A DNA stretch of 64,000 nt, from the NCBI GenBank assembly GCA_964398315.1, contig CAYNMV010000016.1:5421-69420 (forward strand), in the 5' to 3' direction. This document shows, in pieces, positions 8,897 to 16,488 of this stretch. The notes beneath the pieces were generated by a model that ran no database searches, was not told the DNA's origin, and worked only from the letters and a program-made list of their open reading frames with translations. Origin of the DNA: JADLCB01 sp964398315. GTDB taxonomy: Bacteria; Planctomycetota; Phycisphaerae; Tepidisphaerales; Tepidisphaeraceae. A program made the translations under genes and the position numbers. Numbering within the stretch: the first letter of the stretch is position 1; each line of letters begins with the position of its first letter.

Positions 8897-9667
8897 ATGA
8901 ACGTCACAAAATCCATCACCCTTGGGGCAGCGATCACCGTGGGATTGTTCTCAACGGTGCAATCCCACGCTGCCGTGTTGACCGGCAGCTACACCGAGAT
9001 CCCCGCGGTCAGCGGCTCGGCGAATTATTCGGGTTTCGTCAACTTCGCCGATGAAGGTGTGCTGGACTGGGTGCTGTGGGAGTACGACACAAAGTCCGCT
9101 GTGCCCGGCACACCCACTTCGTCAAAGGAAGGTGCTGATTACATCAGTGATGCCTTTGCCATTGGTGGCAACGACAAGCTCCGCGGCGCCAAGGGCATCG
9201 ACCTTGAGATCAGCATCACGCCCGGCGCGGTCGCGGGCGAAGGCCGCGCCAGCGCCGGTGCCATCCTCAACCAGTCCCTGAAGGCTGAGGGGGCCGGTGT
9301 CGGGCTGACGATCACTGTACCCACAACCGATCAGTACATCGCGCGGATCTACGTGGGCGGGTTCCGTACCGACGAAAGTCCGCTCATCGCGACCCTGCCC
9401 GGTGCCGACCCAGTGCAATTTACCCCCTCGTTCACGGCTGGCGAGAACGGTTTCAAGGATGCAGGCATCCTCGAACTGTCTTTCCAGGCCGATGCCGTGG
9501 ATGGCATCAGCAACGTGCTCGAGGTGAGGTTCACGCTCAAGCCAACCGATGACAGCAGTTCGCACGTCCTGATCCAGGGCGCTACGCTCGTGCCCGAGCC
9601 GACCACGCTCGGCCTGCTGGGTTTTGTCGGGCTGGGCCTGCTTCGCCGCAGACGGCTTGGCGGTTGA
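8897..9667 (+). CDS. PEP-CTERM sorting domain-containing protein
   Basis: 256 residues. The start at 8897 is selected over upstream in-frame codons because GAGGAGGGA precedes it and a signal peptide (SITLGAAITVGLFSTVQSHAA) follows at once. The mature part opens with VLTGSYTEIPAVSGSANYSG and is predicted mostly beta, with no cysteine pairs or known catalytic motif. The C-terminus, LVPEPTTLGLLGFVGLGLL then RRRR, is the exosortase signal. Third gene in the string of secreted proteins after the GH5 enzyme. Confidence 0.86.
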   Translation: MNVTKSITLGAAITVGLFSTVQSHAAVLTGSYTEIPAVSGSANYSGFVNFADEGVLDWVLWEYDTKSAVPGTPTSSKEGADYISDAFAIGGNDKLRGAKGIDLEISITPGAVAGEGRASAGAILNQSLKAEGAGVGLTITVPTTDQYIARIYVGGFRTDESPLIATLPGADPVQFTPSFTAGENGFKDAGILELSFQADAVDGISNVLEVRFTLKPTDDSSSHVLIQGATLVPEPTTLGLLGFVGLGLLRRRRLGG

Positions 9668-9707
9668 TACAGGAATCAGTGACACCCATTTCTCGAGGGA
9701 GACACGC

Positions 9708-10619
9708 ATGTCTGGAATGATCAAATCAAAGCACGCAGTCCTGACAGCGGCCGTCGCACTTCTTGGCGCAGCCACCTTCGCGCCGGCGGCCACCTATATC
9801 GGACCTGCCAGCGGAGCAGACTGGAACGTTCCGGAATACTGGGACACGGGCATCGTGCCCGGGGCCGGCGAAACGGCGACGTTCACGTTCAACACAACCT
9901 TCACCAGCTTCGACGGCGCAACGATCGGCGTCATAAATTCGACGGGCTTCAATATCACGTTTTCCGCGAGCCACACGCTCACGTTCGACAATGGGCCGGA
10001 CACGCCTGCCCTTCAGAGCGCACGGCTGACCTTCACATCGGGAACGAGTCCGACCTTCCTGTTTGATGATACCCTGGTCATCCAGGCCTCAAGCGAGATG
10101 ACAACCCGTGATGGGACGATCCGCGGCGGGACACTGGTTGTGAACAACACGGACTGGGGCTGGGTCACAGGTAGTGGACTGGCCCTCGAGATCGACAAGC
10201 TCGACATGTCGGGCAGCACCAGAACCCTGCGGGCCGGGTCGGGAACGCACGCCTTCCCTGATCTGGCCGGTGTGATCGTGGATCTCGGAAGCAAGGTAAA
10301 GCTGGTCGCGGATTGGCCAAACGAAGCGACGTTTACCGGCTTGAATGGCAGCCATCTCCGCCTGGACAGCTCGTATGCGCTGTTCGGCAATGTGCCCACC
10401 GGCGGGGAGAATCTCGAGCTGGCATCCTGGACAGTTGGCTCGACCGTGCTGGGGCCGGGCACGTATGACATCAACTCGGACCCGATCGGCGATGCCGATT
10501 TCGCGACCATTTTCTCGGGATCGGGCAGCGTGATGAGTATCACGGTGGTTCCCGAGCCGGGGTCGGTTTCCCTGCTGGCGCTGGGCGGGCTGCTTCTGAC
10601 GCGTCGCCGCATGGATTGA
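9708..10619 (+). CDS. PEP-CTERM protein with predicted beta-helix/beta-repeat body
   Basis: 303 residues; start at 9708 with GAGGGAG upstream, followed by a signal peptide (AVLTAAVALLGAATFAPAA). The body has short beta-strand repeats (GETATFTFNTTFTSFDGATI, GFNITFSASHTLTFDNG, IRGGTLVVNNTDWGW) resembling the beta-helix repeats of autotransporter or pectin-lyase-like proteins, which often contact polysaccharide. It ends VVPEPGSVSLLALGGLLL plus RRR. It forms a cassette with the prepilin-like gene 86 nt downstream, separated by a strong hairpin. A second such cassette (11616 + 12616) follows. Confidence 0.85.
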   Translation: MSGMIKSKHAVLTAAVALLGAATFAPAATYIGPASGADWNVPEYWDTGIVPGAGETATFTFNTTFTSFDGATIGVINSTGFNITFSASHTLTFDNGPDTPALQSARLTFTSGTSPTFLFDDTLVIQASSEMTTRDGTIRGGTLVVNNTDWGWVTGSGLALEIDKLDMSGSTRTLRAGSGTHAFPDLAGVIVDLGSKVKLVADWPNEATFTGLNGSHLRLDSSYALFGNVPTGGENLELASWTVGSTVLGPGTYDINSDPIGDADFATIFSGSGSVMSITVVPEPGSVSLLALGGLLLTRRRMD

Positions 10620-10632
10620 GGACCAAAGATCG

Positions 10633-10662
10633 CCCCCGCCCCGGCACGCGCCGGGGCGGGGG
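10633..10662. terminator. Strong hairpin between PEP-CTERM and prepilin-like genes
   Basis: Perfect 13-bp GC-only stem (CCCCCGCCCCGGC / GCCGGGGCGGGGG) with a 4-nt loop, 13 nt after the PEP-CTERM stop. It lacks a T-tract, so it may be an RNA stabiliser or a partial terminator that lowers expression of the downstream prepilin-like gene. Confidence 0.6.
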
Positions 10663-10705
10663 ATCAGACAACATCGACACATCCCCTTTCTACCGGAGCC
10701 AGGCC

Positions 10706-11521
10706 ATGTCCACGATTGCCTACCGCCGGGGTTTCACGCTCGTTGAGTTGCTCGTGGTGATCGGGATCATCGCCCTGCTTATCGCGATCCTTCTGCCGGC
10801 ACTGAACAAAGCGCGCCAGTCGGCCCAGACGCTGACGTGCCTGTCCAACCTGCGTCAGCAGGGGATAGGCATCCTCATGTATGCGCAGGAACACAACAAC
10901 CTGATGCCGGCTGGGACTTGGAGTAACTGGACCACCAGCCCCAGTGACATCGCAGCCTGGTTCACGCTGATCAACCCCTACCTGGGCGGCGAGGGAAACA
11001 CGATCAACACGACAGGAGTGAACACGACTCCGGACCATACACTGAGCAAGGCCTTCCTCTGCCCCAGTGCGACGATCCCCGCCGGGGCGTGGCATTATTC
11101 GTCCAACCCGATCGTGATGGGGCAGAAGGAGGAGTTCCTGATCAATGACGGAAACGGAAGCATCCCGCATCTGAAACTGTCCCAGTTGCGGCCATCATCG
11201 CGGATCCTGATGGTGCTGGACGGCGTCCAGGACCCTGCCAACGGCAACACGCGTGCGGTGGCATTCATGGTCGACTCGGGCATGCCGTTTTGGGCACGGT
11301 TCGGCAAAGGTGGCATCAGCAACAACCAGCGCTACCGCGTCACCGAGCTGGGGCTGAATTATGACGGGTCGGGCATCCCGCCCCGCGGCACGATCCGCTG
11401 GCGGCATGGCAAGAACAATTCGGTCAATGCCGTCTTCGCGGATGGTCACGCCGAAAATATCCGGCACGGCGAACTGACCAACAACAGTTTCTTCCCGGAC
11501 AACTGGCGGTCAAAACCCTAG
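10706..11521 (+). CDS. Prepilin-type N-terminal cleavage/methylation domain protein (paralogue A)
   Basis: 271 residues. Start at 10706 places RRGFTLVELLVVIGIIALL at the N-terminus, with canonical Gly before the cleaved Phe. After the hydrophobic helix comes PALNKARQSAQTLTCLSNLRQ and a soluble domain with HYSSNPIVMG, HLKLSQLRPSSRI and a C-terminal RHGKNNSVNAVFADGHA, an H-X11-DG variant of the planctomycete H-X9-DG motif. It is closely similar to the protein at 12616-13413, including long identical DNA in the N-terminal codons, so the two arose by duplication. Likely inserted in or secreted across the envelope through a type II/IV-pilus-like system; function unknown. Confidence 0.87.
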   Translation: MSTIAYRRGFTLVELLVVIGIIALLIAILLPALNKARQSAQTLTCLSNLRQQGIGILMYAQEHNNLMPAGTWSNWTTSPSDIAAWFTLINPYLGGEGNTINTTGVNTTPDHTLSKAFLCPSATIPAGAWHYSSNPIVMGQKEEFLINDGNGSIPHLKLSQLRPSSRILMVLDGVQDPANGNTRAVAFMVDSGMPFWARFGKGGISNNQRYRVTELGLNYDGSGIPPRGTIRWRHGKNNSVNAVFADGHAENIRHGELTNNSFFPDNWRSKP

Positions 11522-11615
11522 CCCGTGTCGCTGGGCAAGGGCCGCTCTCACGCGGATCGATCGCAATTGGACACTCCGCCGCATCGCGGCTGAAGCTGAA
11601 AGGAGAGAGGAAAAC

Positions 11616-12431
11616 ATGAATCCATTCAAATACCCGCTGCTGTGCGCAGCCGTGGGACTGGCGGTGGCGCTTGGCACGGCGACCGCCAGCGAGGCGGCTG
11701 TGTTGCTGAACTTCACCAGCACCAGCCATTTCACAGGTGATGTCCCCGAAGCCAAGATCAGCCCGGGCCAGCAGGTGGGAGGCATCTCTGGATCGCACTG
11801 GAACAAGATCAGCAGTGCCGACACCGCATCCCTCGACATCATTGATCACACCGGAGCGGTGCTCAACGGCGTGAGCGTCGATCTCGGCGTTGCCGGCAGC
11901 GCATCGACCGTAATCGACTATAGTGTCGCACCGTCCTCGTTCAGTAACCTCGGTACTGCCTGGAAGACAGGCGTTTTTTCCGGCAATGCCCAGTCGGGCA
12001 TGTTCACCAGCAGCCGGGATGACCAGAAGGTGGGTGTGCGCCTGTCCGGTCTGCCCGCGGGAACCTACACGGTTTATGTGACGAGTCTGAACACCAACAG
12101 CACTTCGACCAATCGCTACAACATCTATGCAGGTGCGGTTGATTCGGCCAGCACCAACAGCGATTACAGCGGATTTTCCTTCGAATTTCTCGATTTTTTC
12201 GATCCCAACACCCCGAAAATCATCGATGCGTGGGTGGAAAACATCAACTATGTCGCGCTGACCGTGACCCTTGGCGAGGACGAGGATCTGGTTGTGGTGT
12301 CGGATGGCCTTACCAGTGGTGAAGACCGTGGCTTCCTCAACACCGTGGAGGTTGTTCTGGTGCCCGAACCGGCATCTCTCGGCCTGCTGGGATTGGGCGG
12401 GTTGGTATTGCTGCGCCGGCGGCGCGGATAA
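11616..12431 (+). CDS. PEP-CTERM sorting domain-containing protein
   Basis: 271 residues, start preceded by AAAGGAGAGAGG. A signal peptide (LLCAAVGLAVALGTATASEAA) is followed by a mature domain containing SLDIIDHTGAVLNGVSVDLG and VGVRLSGLPAGTYTVYVTSL, reminiscent of the beta-sandwich modules that accompany carbohydrate-active proteins. The C-terminus LVPEPASLGLLGLGGLVLL then RRRRG is the sorting signal. It is the first half of a second [PEP-CTERM + prepilin] cassette. No catalytic motif recognised. Confidence 0.85.
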   Translation: MNPFKYPLLCAAVGLAVALGTATASEAAVLLNFTSTSHFTGDVPEAKISPGQQVGGISGSHWNKISSADTASLDIIDHTGAVLNGVSVDLGVAGSASTVIDYSVAPSSFSNLGTAWKTGVFSGNAQSGMFTSSRDDQKVGVRLSGLPAGTYTVYVTSLNTNSTSTNRYNIYAGAVDSASTNSDYSGFSFEFLDFFDPNTPKIIDAWVENINYVALTVTLGEDEDLVVVSDGLTSGEDRGFLNTVEVVLVPEPASLGLLGLGGLVLLRRRRG

Positions 12432-12440
12432 ATGAGCGGC

Positions 12441-12534
12441 GTGGTCCACCAGGGCGGACCACACAGATGAGGCGGCCTGTTGCGTGGCACGGGTTTTCAA
12501 TTCCATGTCGTACGGGTTGCACACCCGTGCCACG
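12441..12534. repeat. Two hairpins with alternative pairing between cassette genes
   Basis: First hairpin: GTGGTCC / GGACCAC (12441-12447 / 12456-12462). Second: CGTGGCACGGGT / ACCCGTGCCACG (12483-12494 / 12523-12534) with a 28-nt loop. The loop holds a second ACGGGT (12512-12517) that can instead pair with the same ACCCGT (12523-12528), so two structures are mutually exclusive. It may be an attenuator for the prepilin-like gene at 12616 or a copy of a dispersed palindromic element. Confidence 0.5.
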
Positions 12535-12615
12535 ATGACACGCTTCCAGCCTTGGGGCCCGGTTCGCTGGGACGCCCCCCCAAGGCGGCCTGTACCCCTT
12601 TGATGCGGAGTCACC

Positions 12616-13413
12616 ATGCGCCGAACTAGGAGACCCACTGGTTTCACGCTCGTTGAGTTGCTCGTGGTGATCGGGATTATCGCCCTGCTTGTCGCGATGT
12701 TGCTGCCGGCGCTGAACAAAGCGCGGCGCGCCTCGCAGACGGTGGCCTGCCTGTCGAATCTCCGGCAGATCGGGCTGGGCATCATCATGTATGCCTCCGA
12801 GCAACACGGCCAGCTCCCGGCCGGCCAGTGGGAAAACTGGACGCCCGGCGACGATGCCCGCTGGTACACGCTGATCAACCCATACATGGGCGGTGAAGGC
12901 AATACGGTGCAGACCGCGCGCCTGGATCATGATGACCGCACGCTGACCAGGGCGCTGATCTGTCCGGGGGCGGCGGTGCAGGCGGGGTACAACCACTACT
13001 CGTCCAATCCAGTGGCGATGGGCCGCAAGCAGGAGTTCAACGAGAAGCCGGGCATGCCCCACCTGAAGCTCTCTCAACTGCGCCCCTCATCGCGGATCAT
13101 TCTCGTGTGGGATGGCAACCAGCACGTAACCAACGGCAACGCGCAGACCGTTGGCTTCATGGCGGATCATGGCATTCCATTCTGGGGACGATTCGGGTTG
13201 ACAGGCATCAAGGAATCAGATCGCCATCGCGAGCTGTCGCTCCATGAGAATGCGGATGGAACCGCTACCCCGCCGCGCGGGCGAATTCGCTGGCGCCATG
13301 GGAACAACAACGCGGTCAATGTCGTCTTCGCAGATGGCCATGCCGCCACTCACCAGCATGGCACGCTGACCAACAACAATACCTTCCCCGATGGGTGGCG
13401 CTCCAAGCCGTAA
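12616..13413 (+). CDS. Prepilin-type N-terminal cleavage/methylation domain protein (paralogue B)
   Basis: 265 residues. MRRTRRPTGFTLVELLVVIG gives the leader, Gly-Phe cleavage site and N-terminal helix. The rest parallels the 10706-11521 protein block by block: LINPYMGGEGNT, HYSSNPVAMG, HLKLSQLRPSSRI, PPRGRIRWRHG, VVFADGHA and DGWRSKP at the C-terminus, against LINPYLGGEGNT, HYSSNPIVMG, HLKLSQLRPSSRI, PPRGTIRWRHG, AVFADGHA and DNWRSKP. It is a clear paralogue. It ends the first carbohydrate-type locus; the next gene belongs to a different functional group. Role in the envelope unknown, as for the family. Confidence 0.87.
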   Translation: MRRTRRPTGFTLVELLVVIGIIALLVAMLLPALNKARRASQTVACLSNLRQIGLGIIMYASEQHGQLPAGQWENWTPGDDARWYTLINPYMGGEGNTVQTARLDHDDRTLTRALICPGAAVQAGYNHYSSNPVAMGRKQEFNEKPGMPHLKLSQLRPSSRIILVWDGNQHVTNGNAQTVGFMADHGIPFWGRFGLTGIKESDRHRELSLHENADGTATPPRGRIRWRHGNNNAVNVVFADGHAATHQHGTLTNNNTFPDGWRSKP

Positions 13414-13654
13414 GGTGCGCGGTATCCCTGTGCCCCCTGTCTTCGTGCAAACCTGCCCCACGCGGCCCGCTCGTACTTGATGGCCAGCGTCGCATTGCCG
13501 CTGCTCCGCCGGCGGATGGCGCAAGGCAAGATCGCATCATTGCCGGTTTGAATGGCGTGGTGAGCCCGCGAGCCTGGTGCCGGCGCAATCTCCCAATCTT
13601 GCCACTGGAACGCCCCCCGCTCATACTGCATGCTTCCTCAGCGCGGGGTGCGGC
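13414..13654. other. Intergenic region between surface-protein locus and lipid cluster
   Basis: 241 bases with no convincing gene, hairpin or promoter match. The ORFs crossing it are frame shadows. It should contain the promoter of the 13.7-24 kb cluster. Confidence 0.5.
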
Positions 13655-14731
13655 ATGATCGACGAAGTGATCGCAGTGGCGGATGCGCAGCAGGCGGCAG
13701 CACTGATGTATGCCGATGATGTGTCACCGCTGGATGAGCCAACCTGGCGCTTGCATCGCCCCGCCGTTCACCTGGCCGCGCTGCGCCATGGCCGCTGCGT
13801 GGGGCGCTGCTCCATCTGGCATGAGAACACGCCCGAACTGGAAGGGATGCCAACCGGTTTCATCGGCCACTATGCCGCCGCCGATGCTTCGGCGGGATAT
13901 GCCCTGCTGAACAGGGCTGCCGCTGCCCTGGCCGATCGAGGCAGCGCTACCGCTGTCGGGCCGGTCGATGGCAGTACCTGGCGATGCTATCGCCTGGTCA
14001 CCTGGCGCGGCCTGACGATGCAATCCGAATCGCCCCCCGCCTCGGAGGATGCCGCTGGCGTAACCGAACTTTCTGCGGGCATGGCCGGCGTTGAGCCACC
14101 CTTTTTCCTCGAGCCGGACAACCCCGATGACTGGCCGGCCCATTTCACCGGCGCAGGTTTCTCGCCGCTGGCCCGCTATTTTTCGAGCCTCAATGACGAC
14201 CTGAGCCGCACCGATCCGCGCGTCCCGGCGGCCTTGCAGCGCCTGCGAGAGGCCGGCATCACCCTGCGCACCATCGACCTGGCCCGCTTTGAATCAGAGC
14301 TGCGCGCTGTCCATGCCCTTTCCACCATCGCTTTCGCCCGCAACTTCCTCTATACACCCATTGATGCGGATGAATTCCTGGCCATGTACGCGCCTTTGCG
14401 TCCACTGATCCGGCCGGAACTGGTCCTGTTGGCCGAAGCGGGCGGACAACTCATCGGCTTCATCTTCGGCCTGCCGGATCTGCTGGAAATCCGTCGTGGT
14501 GAACCCTCGCGCACCGCTATTGCCAAGTCGATGGCCGTCGCCCCCGGCCGCAGCGGTGCGGGCCTGGGGAGTGTGCTGATGGACCTGTTCCACCAGGCCG
14601 CCCGTAAGCTCGGCTATCAGCGCGTCATCCACGCCCTGATGCATGAAGACAACCTCTCGCGCAAGATCACCGGCCGCTTCGGGCGGACGATTCGCCAGTA
14701 CACCCTTTTTGCCAAAGCGCTGCGCCCGTGA
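13655..14731 (+). CDS. GNAT-family N-acetyltransferase
   Basis: 358 residues from the ATG at 13655. The C-terminal ~130 residues carry the GNAT fold: LVLLAEAGGQLIGFIFGLPD (strand 4), SMAVAPGRSGAGLGSVLMDLF (the acetyl-CoA-binding loop, an R/Q-x-x-G-x-G/A variant) and the KLGYQRVIHALMHEDNLSRK segment. The N-terminal half is also GNAT-like (ALRHGRCVGRCSIWHENTPE, GFIGHYAAADASAGYALLNRAA), so this is probably a two-domain member. The acceptor is unknown; given the cluster it may acylate a lipid headgroup or an amine intermediate. Its stop overlaps the next start by 4 nt (GTGA), so it is translationally coupled to the acyl ligase. Confidence 0.8.
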   Translation: MIDEVIAVADAQQAAALMYADDVSPLDEPTWRLHRPAVHLAALRHGRCVGRCSIWHENTPELEGMPTGFIGHYAAADASAGYALLNRAAAALADRGSATAVGPVDGSTWRCYRLVTWRGLTMQSESPPASEDAAGVTELSAGMAGVEPPFFLEPDNPDDWPAHFTGAGFSPLARYFSSLNDDLSRTDPRVPAALQRLREAGITLRTIDLARFESELRAVHALSTIAFARNFLYTPIDADEFLAMYAPLRPLIRPELVLLAEAGGQLIGFIFGLPDLLEIRRGEPSRTAIAKSMAVAPGRSGAGLGSVLMDLFHQAARKLGYQRVIHALMHEDNLSRKITGRFGRTIRQYTLFAKALRP

Positions 14732-16305
14732 ACCTCGCTCACCTGCTGATCACCCAGGCTCGCCGCCGGCCGGATGCCCTCGCCCTGGTTGAGGGGCCGG
14801 CCCATCGGCCACACCAGTTGACCTTCGCGGAACTGGATACCCGCAGCAGCCAGGCCGCCGCCCTGCTTCGCCGCTGCGGCATCGGTGCCGGCAATCCCGT
14901 GCTGGTCTTTGTGCCCATGTCGATCGAGCTGTACATCATCCTGGTTGCGCTCATCCGCATCGGCGCGATTGCCACTTTTCTCGATCCCTCAGCCGGCCGA
15001 CAGCACATCGCCCGCTGCTGCCAGATGCTTCCACCGGCTGCGCTGATTGCCATCAGCCGGGCTCACCTGCTGCGGCTGACCACACCCCCGCTGCGACGTA
15101 TCGGCCGGGCCTTCTTCCTTGGATGGCCGGTGCCGGGCGCAGCCCGCTGGAAGGCCTATCAGCGCCTGGCGCCGGATCCCACCATCGCCGAGCGCACCGC
15201 CGATGATCCGGCCCTCATCACCTTCACCAGCGGCAGCACCAACCAGCCCAAGGCGGCCGTGCGCAGTCACGGCCTGCTAGCCGCCCAGCATGCTGCCCTC
15301 ACCCGCGCCCTGGACCTGCAACCGGGACAGGTGGATCTGGCAACGCTGCCGATCTTCACCCTGGCCAATCTCGCCTCCGGGGTCACCAGTATCCTGCCCG
15401 ATGCCGATCTGCGCCATCCCGGCCAGGTAACAGCCCGGCCGATCCTGCGGCAGATGCGCGCCCACCGCACCACCCGCTGTGTGGCTTCCCCTGCCTTTTT
15501 TGAGCGCCTGCTGAGCGACCCGGATGCCCCTGCCGCTTTCGCCACGATGCAGCGCATCGATACCGGCGGCGCACCGGTCTTCCCTGGCCTGCTGCAGCGC
15601 CTGCAAAAAGTGATGCCGGCCGGCCGGATCGTCGCCCTCTACGGCTCGACCGAGGCCGAGCCGATCGCTCACATCGCCTGGGATGAAATGGGCGATGGCG
15701 ATCGTGCGGCCATGGTCGCGGGGCGCGGCCTGCTGGCCGGGTCGCCGGTGCCAGAGATCGACCTGCGCATCATCACCAACCAGTGGGGTACGCCGATCGA
15801 TCCACTCGACGCGGAGTCCTTTGCCGCCCGTTTCTGCCAGCCAAATGAACCGGGCGAGATCGTCGTCAGCGGCGATCACGTGCTGCCTGGCTATCTGCAT
15901 GGCGCTGGTGATCGCGAAACCAAGTTCCGTGTTGATGGACGCATCTGGCACCGCACCGGCGATGCCGGCTGCCTGGATGAGCGAGGACGGCTATGGCTCC
16001 TGGGCCGTGCACAGGCGCGGCTGAGCGACGACCGGGGCACCCTCTATCCCTTCGCCGTGGAAGCCGCCGCCTGTGCCGTTGCCGGGGTGCGCCGATCCGC
16101 CCTGGTACAGGTGGATGGCAAGCGCGTGCTGGTTATCGAGCCGGCCGCCAAGGCCCCCTCTGACCTGCCCGCCATCATCTCCCGCCAGCTCGCCTGGGCG
16201 CATCTGGACCAGGTGCGCCCGATGAAGTCCATCCCGGTGGACAAGCGACACAATGCCAAGATCGATTACCCCGCCCTGATGCAGCGGCTGGGAAAAGGAG
16301 AGTAG
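14728..16305 (+). CDS. AMP-dependent synthetase/ligase (acyl-CoA or acyl-AMP ligase)
   Basis: 525 residues, GTG start in a 4-nt overlap. The ANL-superfamily core motifs are present: P-loop ALITFTSGSTNQPKAA (about residues 165-180), YGSTEAEPIAHIAW (A5), IWHRTGDAGCLDERGRLWLLGR (A7-A8), and a C-terminal lysine in VDKRHNAKIDYPAL (A10). These enzymes activate a carboxylic acid as acyl-adenylate and usually pass it to CoA. Overall look is that of the fatty-acid or OleC-like ligases rather than NRPS domains, with no carrier protein nearby. Substrate not readable. Sits in a cluster with HMG-CoA reductase and UbiA, so it may load an acyl chain or aromatic acid for a lipid. Confidence 0.85.
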   Translation: MNLAHLLITQARRRPDALALVEGPAHRPHQLTFAELDTRSSQAAALLRRCGIGAGNPVLVFVPMSIELYIILVALIRIGAIATFLDPSAGRQHIARCCQMLPPAALIAISRAHLLRLTTPPLRRIGRAFFLGWPVPGAARWKAYQRLAPDPTIAERTADDPALITFTSGSTNQPKAAVRSHGLLAAQHAALTRALDLQPGQVDLATLPIFTLANLASGVTSILPDADLRHPGQVTARPILRQMRAHRTTRCVASPAFFERLLSDPDAPAAFATMQRIDTGGAPVFPGLLQRLQKVMPAGRIVALYGSTEAEPIAHIAWDEMGDGDRAAMVAGRGLLAGSPVPEIDLRIITNQWGTPIDPLDAESFAARFCQPNEPGEIVVSGDHVLPGYLHGAGDRETKFRVDGRIWHRTGDAGCLDERGRLWLLGRAQARLSDDRGTLYPFAVEAAACAVAGVRRSALVQVDGKRVLVIEPAAKAPSDLPAIISRQLAWAHLDQVRPMKSIPVDKRHNAKIDYPALMQRLGKGE

Positions 16306-16436
16306 GCGCACCGGCATCGATACGGGAATAAAATCAATGGGATTGGGGTGGGAACAGGCAAAGCCACTTGCGATCGACACGCATCCCGTGCAGCCTTGTC
16401 CCCGTGCTGGTCTATCATGCATTGCCTTGCAGGTGA

Positions 16437-16458
16437 GCCGATGGGGTATACCATCGGC
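16437..16458. promoter_or_regulatory. Hairpin upstream of HMG-CoA reductase
   Basis: GCCGATGG / CCATCGGC (8-bp stem, 6-nt loop) in the 183-nt gap before the HMG-CoA reductase start; the gap is the only sizeable break inside the cluster, so it may hold an internal promoter or an operator. No better assignment possible. Confidence 0.35.
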
Positions 16459-16488
16459 CCATTCCCGGCCGGCCGGGAGGGAGGTTGA

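Noticed and set aside
11424..12902. 492-residue minus-strand ORF
   Set aside because: Crosses several + strand genes with clear domains; no motif of its own.
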